NCBI GenBank assembly: GCA_002723045.1
Contig: PBNI01000017.1
Coordinates: forward strand, 1 to 34,922
DNA length: 34,922 nucleotides
Source of the DNA: Methanobacteriota archaeon
Lineage (GTDB): Archaea > Thermoplasmatota > Poseidoniia > Poseidoniales > Thalassarchaeaceae
Direction: 5' to 3'
Part shown: positions 7,711 through 17,208 of the stretch, piece by piece
How the letters are laid out: every line of letters begins with the position of its first letter
Numbering within the stretch: position 1 is the stretch's first letter
Program-made: the position numbers and the translations under genes
The notes under the pieces: generated by a model
What the model was told of the DNA's origin: nothing
What the model saw: the letters and a program-made list of their open reading frames with translations, nothing else
Databases searched by the model: none

Positions 7711-8025
7711 ATGAACAACAGAAAAAAAATGACTGGAATGAGCACCCTAACGGCCCTATTCTCGTTTGCAATGTTTGCATCCGTGGTTTCGGCAGCAGAG
7801 GGGGACGTAGAAACGACGTCCTACCACTGGGACGCAGCAAAGCTTGGCGCTGGAATAGCACTAGGACTGGCAGGAGTCGGTACTGGACTAAGCCAGGGGC
7901 CAATTGGAGCAGCAGCAGTGGGAATGATTGCCGAGGATTCGAGCAAGTTCGTAACTGGACTGATCTTCACGGCTCTACCAGAGACCATCGTACTGTTTGG
8001 ATTCCTTGCACTATTCCTGCTCTGA
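7711..8025 (+). CDS. atpK: A-type ATP synthase c subunit (K) with signal peptide
   Basis: The proteolipid of the rotor ring, 104 residues as encoded. Residues 1-30 look like a cleavable signal peptide: a basic start (NNRKK), a hydrophobic core, and SAAEG as a likely cleavage site. The mature part is one hairpin of two membrane helices. Helix 1 carries GVGTGLSQG; helix 2 carries the ion-carrying glutamate in ALPETIVLFGF. The Gln in helix 1 with Glu-Thr in helix 2 resembles the ligand set of Na+-binding c-rings, so sodium coupling is possible but unproven. Start ATG 7711 has a strong AAGGAGG site. Spacers of 45 and 38 bp around this gene are the longest in the operon and may help raise its expression. 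Confidence 0.92.
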   Translation: MNNRKKMTGMSTLTALFSFAMFASVVSAAEGDVETTSYHWDAAKLGAGIALGLAGVGTGLSQGPIGAAAVGMIAEDSSKFVTGLIFTALPETIVLFGFLALFLL

Positions 8026-8063
8026 GCAGAGTGCGACATCCATACGGAATAGGAGGTTAGAAA

Positions 8064-8624
8064 ATGACACTTGATGCATTGGCAGCAGAGATTGCCAGTC
8101 AGGCTGAGGCGGAGGCTAAGACCATCGTCGAAGCCGCTCAAGCTGAGGCGAAAAGAATCGAAGAGGAAGCACGGAATGAGGTATCTGAAGTCTCCTCCAT
8201 CTCTTCGGACAAAGCCGAAAGAGAGAGTGCGCAGCTGTCTGTTGAGGTTGTTGCCTCTGCTAGGCAAGCGAACCAGAAGAGGGCTTTAATCGCCCGAAGA
8301 GAGGAGTTGGATGCAACATGGGAGACTGTGAAAGAAGAAGTTGGTTCTCCCAAAATGAAAGGCAGGCAGAAGATTCTCGACTCATTGGTTAAAGAGGCTA
8401 GCAAATCCAAGTCTGGAATGATCATGAGACCTGTATCTTCAGACAGAACAGCTCTTTCCAAGAGTGGTTTCACCATGGGTGACGACATAGAGGGATTAGG
8501 TGGATTCGTGCTAGAATCCAAAGACGGTTCCACGGTGTTAGATTTCAGGTTTGACTTCCGATTGGAGGCGGCTTGGAAGGCTAGCCTTGGAGAAGTAAAC
8601 AATATCCTATTCGGAGAACAGTGA
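8064..8624 (+). CDS. atpE: A-type ATP synthase subunit E
   Basis: A 186-residue peripheral-stalk subunit, the partner of subunit H. The first 100 or so residues form an Ala/Glu/Lys coiled coil (ASQAEAEAKTIVEAAQAEAK); the C-terminal part is the alpha/beta domain that contacts the catalytic head, with GGFVLESKDGSTVLD resembling the conserved GGvvve..dG.i..d..f of the family. Start ATG 8064 is preceded by AGGAGGTT. Length is normal. atpC follows after nine bases. Long antisense ORFs here are products of the biased coiled-coil codons. Confidence 0.9.
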   Translation: MTLDALAAEIASQAEAEAKTIVEAAQAEAKRIEEEARNEVSEVSSISSDKAERESAQLSVEVVASARQANQKRALIARREELDATWETVKEEVGSPKMKGRQKILDSLVKEASKSKSGMIMRPVSSDRTALSKSGFTMGDDIEGLGGFVLESKDGSTVLDFRFDFRLEAAWKASLGEVNNILFGEQ

Positions 8625-8633
8625 GGGAGAGAT

Positions 8634-9686
8634 ATGGCAAGGGCGCTGAATGGTCGTTCGAATCTTTACAACGCTGCTGCGCGGGCGAAGGCACGCAAGG
8701 CTTCGTTAATAGATACGACAAGGATGCGTCAGCTTGTCCAACAAGGCACTGAGTCGATTGGGGCTAGTATTGGAGAGATGGGTTACAGAGCAGAGATGGA
8801 CATCTACGGTTCACGAATGAGTGGGGCCGATGCTATAGAAGCGGCTTTATTCCACAATCTGGATAACGACCTAGCAGGAGTCCTAAATTTCTGCCAAGGC
8901 CATTTGAAATCGCTAGTGGCGATTTATGTCGAACGTTTTGACTACGAGAAGGCTAAGACTGTCCTCAGAGCGATAAATGGCGGAGCATCTGATGAGATTA
9001 TCGAATCCCAGATACTTCCATCTGAAAATCCAAGAAACGCACCTTGGCTGAACATAGTGAGGAATACTGAAGGCCTTCAAGAGGCGGTTGAGGCTATGTA
9101 TGGGACGCCATGGGGGATGACGCTCTCGAAACTCGATGCCGATGCCACTCTTGAGGAGATGGAGAATGCATTGGATCTACAGTACTTCGCTGACGCTCTA
9201 AAGGCAGTTAGAGGAAGGGATGGTGGACCGAGGCTCCGGAGATATTTGAGAATGGAAATCGACCATAGGAATGTAATCAACGAATTCCGTGCTATTAGAA
9301 TGGAGATGACCGCAGAAAAGCGCCAATCCATGGTTATCCCGGGAGGCAAGATTGACGCCGGGACTATGAGGCAGGCCTGTCAGGCAGAAAACGACGAAGA
9401 GCTAATTGAAACCCTCCGAAGAAGTAGCTCGTTCGATGACTCTGGTTTTGATGAGGCCATGGCAGAAGCTGAAAGAATGGGCAGTTTGGACCCGTATGCA
9501 GAACTCCTATCTCATCAGAAGCACACGATCCTGAAGAGGTTCGCCCACCTGAGTCCAATTTCTCCATTCCCGATCATATACTATATCGAAAGGAAGACTC
9601 TGGAAGTCAGAAACCTGAGGTTGCTTGTGCGCGGCAAAGCAGTCGGACTTCCCAACGAAGTACTGGAAGCGCATATGGACTACTGA
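8634..9686 (+). CDS. atpC: A-type ATP synthase subunit C
   Basis: A 350-residue soluble central-stalk subunit, the archaeal equivalent of V-ATPase subunit d. It caps the c-ring and links it to the D/F shaft. It is almost all alpha-helical, with the AYxxARxRARK-like N-terminus (NAAARAKARKASL) and paired motifs such as DLAGVLNFC and MEIDHRNVINEFRAIRM typical of the family. The start ATG 8634 follows GAGGGAGAG. The length matches other archaeal homologues (about 340-380). It lies between atpE and atpF with nine-base gaps on each side. Confidence 0.9.
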   Translation: MARALNGRSNLYNAAARAKARKASLIDTTRMRQLVQQGTESIGASIGEMGYRAEMDIYGSRMSGADAIEAALFHNLDNDLAGVLNFCQGHLKSLVAIYVERFDYEKAKTVLRAINGGASDEIIESQILPSENPRNAPWLNIVRNTEGLQEAVEAMYGTPWGMTLSKLDADATLEEMENALDLQYFADALKAVRGRDGGPRLRRYLRMEIDHRNVINEFRAIRMEMTAEKRQSMVIPGGKIDAGTMRQACQAENDEELIETLRRSSSFDDSGFDEAMAEAERMGSLDPYAELLSHQKHTILKRFAHLSPISPFPIIYYIERKTLEVRNLRLLVRGKAVGLPNEVLEAHMDY

Positions 9687-9695
9687 GGTGAAGAA

Positions 9696-9995
9696 ATGAA
9701 AATAGCAATAGTAGGACCATTGGAATTCACACTAGGATTCCAACTTGCAGGTGTTGAAAACCTGCATAACCCGTCTGATGACGAGGAGATGGAGAAGATT
9801 CTCAGGGATCTCCTAAATCAGACAGAAGTGGGAGTTGTCGTAGTGGACAACTCCGATTTAATGAGACTCCCAGAAAGATTGCGCTTGCAACTCTCTGAGA
9901 GTGTGACGCCCACTGTTTTGGGCATTGGGACTGAGGAGGACAACACCCTCCGAGAGTCCATCAAGTCGGCACTTGGTGTCGACCTATGGAAATAG
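9696..9995 (+). CDS. atpF: A-type ATP synthase subunit F
   Basis: A 99-residue Rossmann-like central-stalk subunit that binds subunit D. The N-terminal strand KIAIVGPLEFTLGFQLAGV is characteristic of the family, and VGVVVVDNSDLMRLP and SVTPTVLGI match its later strands. The ribosome site GAGGTGAAG ends four bases before the ATG. Nine bases separate it from atpC. The symbol follows archaeal A-type usage and is not the bacterial F-type b subunit. Confidence 0.9.
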   Translation: MKIAIVGPLEFTLGFQLAGVENLHNPSDDEEMEKILRDLLNQTEVGVVVVDNSDLMRLPERLRLQLSESVTPTVLGIGTEEDNTLRESIKSALGVDLWK

Positions 9996-10023
9996 ATTCG
10001 AACAAAAAAGGAAGTGAAAAAAA

Positions 10024-11766
10024 ATGAGTGAAGAAAATGGAGTAATATACCGGATTTCCGGACCAGTTGTGACAGCGATAGGGATAGCACCTCGAATGTA
10101 TGAGGTGGTAAGAGTCGGGAATGAAGGTTTGATGGGAGAAGTAATCGAACTGCATGGCGACCAATCAGTGATACAGGTATACGAAGAGACATCTGGAGTC
10201 AAACCGGGGGAGCCAGTGGTAAGGACGGGGCAGACGCTATCTGTACAACTTGGACCTGGCCTACTAACGCAAATCTATGACGGGATTCAGAGGCCTCTTC
10301 CGAAGTTGGAGGAGACGATGGGAGTCTTCATCACCAGAGGCGTGGATGCAGATGGGCTAGATCTTGAGAAGAAGTGGGATTTCAATGCCACCGTAAAGGC
10401 CGGAGACGAGGTTTCTGCGGGTCAAGTGATTGGTACCGTGCAGGAAACCGAGACTATCGAGCACAGAGTAATGGTCCCCCCTGGAAAGGGAGGTGTAGTC
10501 AAGAAGATTGACTCTGGTTCATTCAACATCACAGAGCCTGTGTGCAAGCTTGAGGATGGAACGGAAATTGCGATGATGCAGGAATGGCCAGTAAGGCACC
10601 CTCGACCATTCATTCAGAAGTACGCTCCTGACGTTCCACTGATGACGGGGCAGAGGATTCTAGACTTCCTCTTCCCACTTGCTAAGGGTGGGACTGCAGG
10701 GATACCTGGACCTTTTGGTTCGGGTAAGACAGTAACCCAGCAACAGCTCGCCAAATGGTCTGACGCCCAAATAGTGGTTTACATCGGATGTGGAGAGAGG
10801 GGGAACGAGATGACTGAGGTTCTCGACGAGTTCCCGCACCTAATTGATCCAAATACAAACAAGCCTCTAATGAACAGGACTGTCATGATTGCTAATACGT
10901 CAAACATGCCTGTAGCCGCTAGAGAGGCTTCAGTTTACACTGGAGTTACGATAGCTGAGTACTTCCGTGACATGGGTTACAACGTAGCCCTGATGGCAGA
11001 CTCCACAAGCAGATGGGCAGAGGCAATGAGGGAGATTTCTTCTCGACTTGAAGAGATGCCTGGTGAAGAGGGCTATCCAGCATACCTTTCCAGTAGACTG
11101 GCTGAGTTCTACGAGAGAGCTGGAAGAGTCCAGACTCTTGCCGGAGATGATGGTTCTGTCTCGGTTATCGGGGCCGTTTCACCACCAGGTGGAGACATTT
11201 CAGAACCAGTCAGCCAGGGAACATTGAGAATTGTCAAGGTTTTCTGGGGTTTGGATGCTGGACTAGCAAGACAAAGACATTTCCCCGCTATCAATTGGTT
11301 GAGCTCGTACAGCCTATACCCACAGGCACTAGATCAATGGTACAGAGACAACATAGCATCAGATTTCCCAGAAGTTAGAACAGAAATTAGCACACTGCTT
11401 CAAGTTGAATCAGAGTTGCAAGAGATTGTACAGCTAGTCGGCTCAGATGCATTGCCAATCGATCAACAGTTGACATTAGAAGTTGCCAGAATGATTCGAG
11501 AGTTCTTCCTCCAGCAGAATGCTTTCCATGATGTGGACACATACAGCGATCTGAAGCTACAATACGATATGGCACGAGCTATTCTGAGCTTCCAAGAAGA
11601 GGCGAAGAAGGCAATCGCAGGTGGCGCGCAACTGGAAGATGTCGTGAACGTCCCAGCAAGAACCGATCTGATGAGAGGTCGATTCGAGAAGGGTTACAAC
11701 GACAAGATTGAGGAATTAGTGTCGGAGATGGGCAAGCAGATTTCTTCTAGCATGGAGGCAAACTGA
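10024..11766 (+). CDS. atpA: A-type ATP synthase catalytic subunit A
   Basis: A 580-residue catalytic subunit. Its P-loop GPFGSGKTV at about residue 229 has the A-type consensus (GPFGSGKT) rather than the F-type GGAGVGKT. The non-homologous insertion region, the [15 protein letters not shown] strand and [15 protein letters not shown] are present. [17 protein letters not shown] is intact, so the gene carries no intein, although many archaeal A subunits have one at the P-loop. Length is normal. The A/B heterohexamer makes or hydrolyses ATP on the cytoplasmic side. Start ATG 10024 follows GGAAGTGAAAAAAA. Confidence 0.97.
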   Translation: MSEENGVIYRISGPVVTAIGIAPRMYEVVRVGNEGLMGEVIELHGDQSVIQVYEETSGVKPGEPVVRTGQTLSVQLGPGLLTQIYDGIQRPLPKLEETMGVFITRGVDADGLDLEKKWDFNATVKAGDEVSAGQVIGTVQETETIEHRVMVPPGKGGVVKKIDSGSFNITEPVCKLEDGTEIAMMQEWPVRHPRPFIQKYAPDVPLMTGQRILDFLFPLAKGGTAGIPGPFGSGKTVTQQQLAKWSDAQIVVYIGCGERGNEMTEVLDEFPHLIDPNTNKPLMNRTVMIANTSNMPVAAREASVYTGVTIAEYFRDMGYNVALMADSTSRWAEAMREISSRLEEMPGEEGYPAYLSSRLAEFYERAGRVQTLAGDDGSVSVIGAVSPPGGDISEPVSQGTLRIVKVFWGLDAGLARQRHFPAINWLSSYSLYPQALDQWYRDNIASDFPEVRTEISTLLQVESELQEIVQLVGSDALPIDQQLTLEVARMIREFFLQQNAFHDVDTYSDLKLQYDMARAILSFQEEAKKAIAGGAQLEDVVNVPARTDLMRGRFEKGYNDKIEELVSEMGKQISSSMEAN

Positions 11767-11775
11767 GGTGATACA

Positions 11776-13161
11776 ATGAGTGGAAAGGAATACAGAACAA
11801 TTACAGACGTAAAGGGACCGCTAGTTTTCCTAAATAAGACTGAACCAGTGTCTTTCGGAGAGATTGTACAACTGAGACTGAGCGATGGATCGATGAAGAA
11901 TGGACAGGTCCTAGATACATCTGACGACCAAGTGATCGTACAAGTCTTCGAGGGGACTGCATCAGTCGACAGGCAGACTGGAGTCAAGTTCCTAGGTGAC
12001 GTGTTCAAACTGCCAGTCAGCAAGGGCCTAATTGGTAGAATCCTAGATGGAGCAGGCAGACCGAGAGATGGTGGTCCGGAAATCGTTGCAGACGAAATGG
12101 CAGACATCATAGGGGCGGCAATCAACCCCTATTCGAGACAAAGTCCGGAGTCTTTCATACAGACCGGAATTTCAGCGATCGACGCATGCACTTCGTTGGT
12201 AAGGGGACAGAAGCTTCCGATCTTCAGCGCCAGCGGATTGCCTCACAACGATATCGCATTGCAGATTGCAAGGCAAGCCAAGTTAGTAGATAGCGATGAT
12301 GACTTCGTAGTCGTATTCTGTGCTATGGGAATAACCGCTGAAGAGTACAACTTCTTCGTTCACGACCTTGAGAGGACTGGTGCTCTGGAGAATGCAGCTC
12401 TGTTCGTCAATTTGGCAGATGACCCTGCGGTAGAGAGGCTGATCACTCCAAGACTTGCCCTAACAGCGGCAGAGTACCTAGCATTCGAGCATGACTATCA
12501 CGTACTGGTGATATATACAGACATGACGAACTACTGCGAATCGCTACGTCAAATTGGAGCAGCCAGAGAAGAGGTTCCCGGAAGGAGGGGGTACCCAGGA
12601 TACATGTACACTGATCTTGCGATGCTATACGAGAGGGCCGGGCTGGTCAAAGGAAAGAAGGGCTCTATCACACAGTTCCCGATACTTACAATGCCGGGTG
12701 ATGACATTACGCACCCTATTCCGGATCTATCTGGCTACATCACTGAGGGTCAGATTGTTATTTCTAGAGAGTTGCATCAAAAGGGGATTTATCCCCCAAT
12801 CAACGTTCTCCCTTCACTGAGTCGATTGATGAATGCGGGAATTGGCCCTGGTAAGACTAGGGAGGATCACAAGTCAGTTTCTGACCAACTTTACGCGGCC
12901 TATGCCCAAGGTAGGGAGCTGAGGGGTCTAGTGGCAATAGTCGGTGAAGACGCCTTGAACGAGAGGGATCTGCAATTGCTCAAGTTCGCGGATATTTTCG
13001 AAGACCAATTCTTGAGGCAGAGTAGGGACGAGGACCGAACAATTCACGAAGGGACTCTGGACCTTGCTTGGAATCTACTGGCTAACATCGACACAAAGTA
13101 TCTGGTAAGGCTAGACCAGAAGTGGATTGACAAGTATCATCCAACGGACAAGAAGGAATAG
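11776..13161 (+). CDS. atpB: A-type ATP synthase regulatory subunit B
   Basis: The 461-residue non-catalytic partner of subunit A. It has the family's degenerate nucleotide site ([18 protein letters not shown] instead of a P-loop), [18 protein letters not shown], and [41 protein letters not shown] closes the domain. The length is typical. The ATG is preceded by GAGGTGATACA, nine bases after the atpA stop, in keeping with coupled A/B translation. Confidence 0.97.
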   Translation: MSGKEYRTITDVKGPLVFLNKTEPVSFGEIVQLRLSDGSMKNGQVLDTSDDQVIVQVFEGTASVDRQTGVKFLGDVFKLPVSKGLIGRILDGAGRPRDGGPEIVADEMADIIGAAINPYSRQSPESFIQTGISAIDACTSLVRGQKLPIFSASGLPHNDIALQIARQAKLVDSDDDFVVVFCAMGITAEEYNFFVHDLERTGALENAALFVNLADDPAVERLITPRLALTAAEYLAFEHDYHVLVIYTDMTNYCESLRQIGAAREEVPGRRGYPGYMYTDLAMLYERAGLVKGKKGSITQFPILTMPGDDITHPIPDLSGYITEGQIVISRELHQKGIYPPINVLPSLSRLMNAGIGPGKTREDHKSVSDQLYAAYAQGRELRGLVAIVGEDALNERDLQLLKFADIFEDQFLRQSRDEDRTIHEGTLDLAWNLLANIDTKYLVRLDQKWIDKYHPTDKKE

Positions 13162-13185
13162 TTAGATTACCGAGGAGACTGGAAA

Positions 13186-13803
13186 ATGGCCCTGGACATA
13201 AAACCCACCAGATCAGAACTAATCAACCTGAAAAGGAGGATTAAGCAAACATCAAGTGGATACAATCTTCTGAAGATGAAGAGAGACGGGCTATTCCATG
13301 AGTTCCGAACTTTGCTTTCTGAGATGATAGCCGCTAGGGAAGAGTTGGTCGGCACCTTTAGAGATGCACTTCAGGCGATTAACCTAGCATCTTCAATAGA
13401 AGGGGGGTTATCTGTAAAGAGTGCAGCAATAGCTGCATCGAAGCATCCTGAGGTCCAGGTGTCACGAAGAAACATCATGGGAGTTGTGGTTCCAAAGGTC
13501 GAAGGTCAAAATCTGAAGCTATCTGCTGAAGACCGAGGCCTCGGTATGGTGGGAGGATCGCCATATATTGACGAGGCTGCTGATGCATACTCACTGTTGG
13601 TTGAGAAGGTCGTAAAGGCGGCTGAGATGGAAGCGACACTCAAGAGGCTCTTGGAAGAAATAGAGGCAACTAAGAGAAGGGTCAATGCACTCGAGTTCAA
13701 GGTCATCCCGGAGATGGAAGAGGCTCAGACCTTCATCCAATTGAGGCTTGAGGAGATGGAAAGGGAAGAGACGTTCCGCCTCAAGCGCTTCAAAAATAAG
13801 TGA
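13186..13803 (+). CDS. atpD: A-type ATP synthase subunit D
   Basis: A 205-residue central shaft subunit. Long N- and C-terminal helices form the coiled coil inside the A/B hexamer. The N-terminus has the family pattern PTRSELINLKRRIKQTSSGYNLLKMKRDGL and the C-terminus has RRVNALEFKVIPEMEEAQTFI, with the conserved RVNALE. Start ATG 13186 follows CGAGGAGACTGGAAA. The TGA stop overlaps the GTG start of the next gene (GTGA), so the membrane protein downstream is probably translated by re-initiation. Confidence 0.93.
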   Translation: MALDIKPTRSELINLKRRIKQTSSGYNLLKMKRDGLFHEFRTLLSEMIAAREELVGTFRDALQAINLASSIEGGLSVKSAAIAASKHPEVQVSRRNIMGVVVPKVEGQNLKLSAEDRGLGMVGGSPYIDEAADAYSLLVEKVVKAAEMEATLKRLLEEIEATKRRVNALEFKVIPEMEEAQTFIQLRLEEMEREETFRLKRFKNK

Positions 13804-16253
13804 TTAGGCAAGAGCAGGGGTCAAATCTGACATCCCTAGAGGAAGGTCTGAGAGTGAACGCGGTGACCGAAGAAATCCTGGTCGATTCTGAGACCTGGGG
13901 TACTCGTGAACTTCTGGAAGTAATTGCTTCGAGGTTCTTTGATCTTGGCAATGAAGGAGCTTATCCGAATTCATGGGAAGTACAGGGAAAGGAAGGCCTG
14001 GGAGTCGGAGAACGGCTCCTAAAGCTTAACATGCACTTGGAACCAATGGGTCTGATTGGTTCACTAGAGGACAGTAATCCCCCTGTGATGACAATTTCAA
14101 GGATCCCAATGGGAAGTTCAGTCATGAGAGGCACCCAGCAAGTCGCCCTATGGGTCGTAATGGCAGGATTCATGACTCTGGTTGGGGAATATTGGGTTTC
14201 CGAGTACGATTATGGCGGTTCTGGGATTAGCGAATTCGGGCTGTCATTCTTTTTCTTCACGGTCCCGGTGATGCTCTCATTACTCTTAGCAAGCTATTGC
14301 AGAGTAGTCGTGGCAAGAAAATTCGGAATCGAAGTTGGGCACATCTCCCCAATTGTCTTCCCAATACCCACATGGTGGCCTTTTGGAATAGTGGGATTGC
14401 TTGGGCAGAGGAAGCCGGATCTAATCCCAATACCAAATAGACGGGCACTGGGCTCAATCGAGGTATCCGTGCCTATCGTCCTATTCTTTTCTGGAAGTAT
14501 TCTGACGATATTCGGACTAATGATGACTCCGAGTGACCCCCCGGGGCTCACATCAGCTCCAACGGTGTTCGATACAAACCTGATCACAGGTTATTTGGTC
14601 GAATCTTGGATCGGTGGGGAATCAGAAATTAGGCTGCAATGGTTGCACCCAACCGGGATTGCAGGGGTCGGGCTGTCAATTGTTGGTTGGGGGTTGATGC
14701 TTCCAATTCCGGGACTCCCTGGAGACAGGTTGCTGCATGCAATTATTGGCCCGTCCGAGATGAGGCAGGGCAGCACGCAGACATCGATCTTCCTCATCGT
14801 TCTATTCGTAATGGTGTTTGTATTCGCTACCGCAAAATGGACTCCCTGGATTTTCCTTGCATTCGTAGCAGCATGGCAGAGGTTCAACCCCGACAGTCTT
14901 CCTCAACCGATTATTTTAGACGAGCATTTTGGACTAGAGGAGAGGTTTAGAAGCAGATTTGTGGCAATCGCATCCGTTGTTCTCTTAGCGGGAATGCCCG
15001 GAACCGTTCCATCGTACGAGATGAGCGCCTATGACGTCGGTGTTTCCACGGAAACTTGGCCAGAAGAGTTAATTTTTGAGACGGATGAGACAGTGGAATT
15101 CCCCCTAGTCCTGGAGCCAAGAGGAGTGATGCCGGTTTCAGGATGGCTACAGTTTAGAGTAGAAGGAGCGGAACCTGTTGAATGGGGGGTGAATTACTCG
15201 TGTTCGTCGTCTCCCAGCATCTGCAGATTCGATGGGCTTACTCAGAAAGAAAACCTTGAATTGACAATTTCAATATCTCCTCCCGAAAATTATTTTTCAC
15301 CTCACTTACTCAGGATCCTAGTCGATGTTTCTGGCTTCGAAGTAGAGCATGTGATTAAATTGACAAGCATAAGAAATGAGAGTTTTTCTGAACCTTTCTG
15401 GGACCTCAGGGGAGATTACGAGACTCCAATAATTTGCAATGTGATGAAATCTGTAGAAGGAGGCACTCTTGTCGTTGATAGTCCATATTGGGAATCAATG
15501 AATGATAGTAATTTTAGTGGGGGAACTCGAGAAGTTTGTCTTCAAGGACACGAAGGTGCCTTACAAAATTCTGATTCTTTCGACCAACAGGGCAGGGCAT
15601 TTGGGCCATTGTTTTACTTGACTAGGGAGAACGAGACTATTGGCCCGTGGACGATGCCGATAAAGAGTTCAGAGAGATTGATCCAAGTCAGTGGAGGTTC
15701 GTGGACAATTCCAAATGATTTCGTCGTGGCGGGGGATACACTGGCCCATTCCGCCTTCGGTTCTCCATTCTGTCAATCTGGGGATGTCGCAAAGCAAGTT
15801 AGCACTGGATCGAACTGGTCCGAAGAGATGGGTAACTACTCTGCAATTCGCCTGATGGGGAATCTGAGTGGAAAAGGATCCATTGGTGTTGGACAGGAAG
15901 GTTGGCTTGCAAAATGCAATTCCGAAGGCGTAATGGAGACTTTCAGAATCATAGATTCGGTAGATGTCTATGTCCATCCAAGTGGTTTGAGTAGAGGCAT
16001 AAATGCAGAGGAGTTCATTATTATCAACAGAGAGAACGTTGGGATGGATTTGTCATTAGAGTGGCACGGAGATTCTCCGCAAAGTGAAATCTGGGAAGTC
16101 ACCATGAAGGACTGGGTGGAAGCTGGCAATAGCACCGTAATCACAGCCAAACCAATAGGCCTCTCAAATCTTGAGAGGGCTGTTTGGGTCACGGCAGACG
16201 AATCTGGGATCACCGTTCATCTCTCGGCTAGATGTCCTTGGGGGGGATGTTGA
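13800..16253 (+). CDS. site-2-protease-like membrane protein lacking zinc ligands (pseudoprotease)
   Basis: An 817-residue membrane protein coupled to atpD by a GTGA overlap. Residues 1-110 are soluble; about 112-400 form the membrane domain. It resembles EGY/FtsH-type M50 proteases: FGIEVGHISPIVFPIP, FGIVGLL, PIPNRRALGSIEVSVP (where the family has the P-x-NRxALxDxxxAGP region), and LHPTGIAGVGLSIVGWGLMLPIPG ahead of the LDGG region. The metal-site residues are absent: HExxH is replaced by ASYCR (residues 164-168) and LDGG by LPGDR (306-310). The remaining 410 or so residues form a C-terminal domain with Ig-like character and eight cysteines, ending CPWGGC, probably extracytoplasmic. I infer a non-proteolytic role: assembly, anchoring or sensing linked to the ATP synthase. 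Alternatively, gene order may be incidental. Confidence 0.6.
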   Translation: MIRQEQGSNLTSLEEGLRVNAVTEEILVDSETWGTRELLEVIASRFFDLGNEGAYPNSWEVQGKEGLGVGERLLKLNMHLEPMGLIGSLEDSNPPVMTISRIPMGSSVMRGTQQVALWVVMAGFMTLVGEYWVSEYDYGGSGISEFGLSFFFFTVPVMLSLLLASYCRVVVARKFGIEVGHISPIVFPIPTWWPFGIVGLLGQRKPDLIPIPNRRALGSIEVSVPIVLFFSGSILTIFGLMMTPSDPPGLTSAPTVFDTNLITGYLVESWIGGESEIRLQWLHPTGIAGVGLSIVGWGLMLPIPGLPGDRLLHAIIGPSEMRQGSTQTSIFLIVLFVMVFVFATAKWTPWIFLAFVAAWQRFNPDSLPQPIILDEHFGLEERFRSRFVAIASVVLLAGMPGTVPSYEMSAYDVGVSTETWPEELIFETDETVEFPLVLEPRGVMPVSGWLQFRVEGAEPVEWGVNYSCSSSPSICRFDGLTQKENLELTISISPPENYFSPHLLRILVDVSGFEVEHVIKLTSIRNESFSEPFWDLRGDYETPIICNVMKSVEGGTLVVDSPYWESMNDSNFSGGTREVCLQGHEGALQNSDSFDQQGRAFGPLFYLTRENETIGPWTMPIKSSERLIQVSGGSWTIPNDFVVAGDTLAHSAFGSPFCQSGDVAKQVSTGSNWSEEMGNYSAIRLMGNLSGKGSIGVGQEGWLAKCNSEGVMETFRIIDSVDVYVHPSGLSRGINAEEFIIINRENVGMDLSLEWHGDSPQSEIWEVTMKDWVEAGNSTVITAKPIGLSNLERAVWVTADESGITVHLSARCPWGGC

Positions 16254-17204
16254 GTGAGAGTAGCAATACTAGGAACTGGATCCTTAGGGGGAGTGATTGC
16301 TGGTTGCTTGGCTGATACTGGGGCAGAATTGGTGTGCGTATCCAGAGGAAGGACAGTTGAAATTCTCCAAAGTGGGCTGACCATCTTTACTCCTGAGGGT
16401 AGCGTGGAAATGATCCCAGGGGATCGTTATTCACTAATAGACAGTGAAGGGGGGCCAGTGAAGGATAGCATGTACAATTCCTGTGATGTTGCTATTATTG
16501 CCGGTAAGGCGGACTCGACATCAGCACTTTCCTCCATTGCCGAAGACATTGTATCAGATGGAGGGTTTGTTGTGAGCATCCAAAACGGCATAGGAAATGC
16601 TGGAATTATCGCTAGCAGGGTTGGTTGGGAAAAGGTGGTCGGCGGCTCCACTACCCACTCGGCATGGAGAGACGGCGATGGTGGGGTGCATTGGACCGGG
16701 AGGGGTTCCTTTTCCATAGGGAGAATGGATGGATCAAATCCGAACTCAAATGAGTCTGAGTTTGTGTCATTATTGGATGAAGCCGGACTGAATCCAGTGT
16801 GGTCATCTGAGATCGATAAGGAAATATGGAGAAAGCTGATGATCAACGTAGCCATTAATCCGATTTGCGCAATTGCTGGAATCAGGAACGGTGGCCTGTT
16901 AGAGATTCCTGAGCTCTGGATTCAGTCTCTTGAGGCTATGAAGGAAGCGGAATCAGTGGCAAGGGCATCGGGCGTAGACCTAGGAGGGATGGATATCGAG
17001 GATTATCTCAAGAAAGTAGTCACTGCTACTGCTGATAATAGAGTCTCGATGCTTCAGGATCTGATGGCAGGAAGGAGAACCGAAATTGATGTGATCTGCG
17101 GGGCAGTGATTTCCAAAGGTGAGGAGCTTGGGATAAAGACTCCACGAAACGAGGTACTACTGGCTCTTGTCAAAGGAATAGAGATGTCCCAGAATCACGA
17201 TTAG
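16254..17204 (+). CDS. panE: ketopantoate reductase (2-dehydropantoate 2-reductase)
   Basis: A 316-residue NAD(P)H-dependent reductase that makes pantoate for coenzyme A. The dinucleotide-binding motif is at the N-terminus (VAILGTGSLGG). QNGIGN is the NADP/substrate loop, and EIWRKLMINVAINPICAI contains the catalytic lysine and the N-N pair of the family. RRTEIDVICGAVI is the conserved C-terminal segment. It starts at a GTG directly after the stop of the S2P-like gene, so it is the last gene of the ATP synthase transcript. Four bases separate its stop from that of the opposing fpg gene. Other PanE/ApbA-family specificities are possible. Confidence 0.85.
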   Translation: MRVAILGTGSLGGVIAGCLADTGAELVCVSRGRTVEILQSGLTIFTPEGSVEMIPGDRYSLIDSEGGPVKDSMYNSCDVAIIAGKADSTSALSSIAEDIVSDGGFVVSIQNGIGNAGIIASRVGWEKVVGGSTTHSAWRDGDGGVHWTGRGSFSIGRMDGSNPNSNESEFVSLLDEAGLNPVWSSEIDKEIWRKLMINVAINPICAIAGIRNGGLLEIPELWIQSLEAMKEAESVARASGVDLGGMDIEDYLKKVVTATADNRVSMLQDLMAGRRTEIDVICGAVISKGEELGIKTPRNEVLLALVKGIEMSQNHD

Positions 17205-17208
17205 TCTC

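Noticed and set aside
8138-8602. 154-residue minus-strand ORF
   Set aside because: Shadow of atpE; codon bias of the Ala/Glu coiled coil keeps the reverse frame open.
10024-11766. Search for an intein in atpA
   Set aside because: The P-loop and flanks are continuous and the protein has normal length, so no intein is present.
14639-14950. 103-residue ORF in an alternative plus-strand frame inside the S2P-like gene
   Set aside because: The main frame is continuous with matching membrane-domain motifs on both sides, so there is no frameshift to explain.
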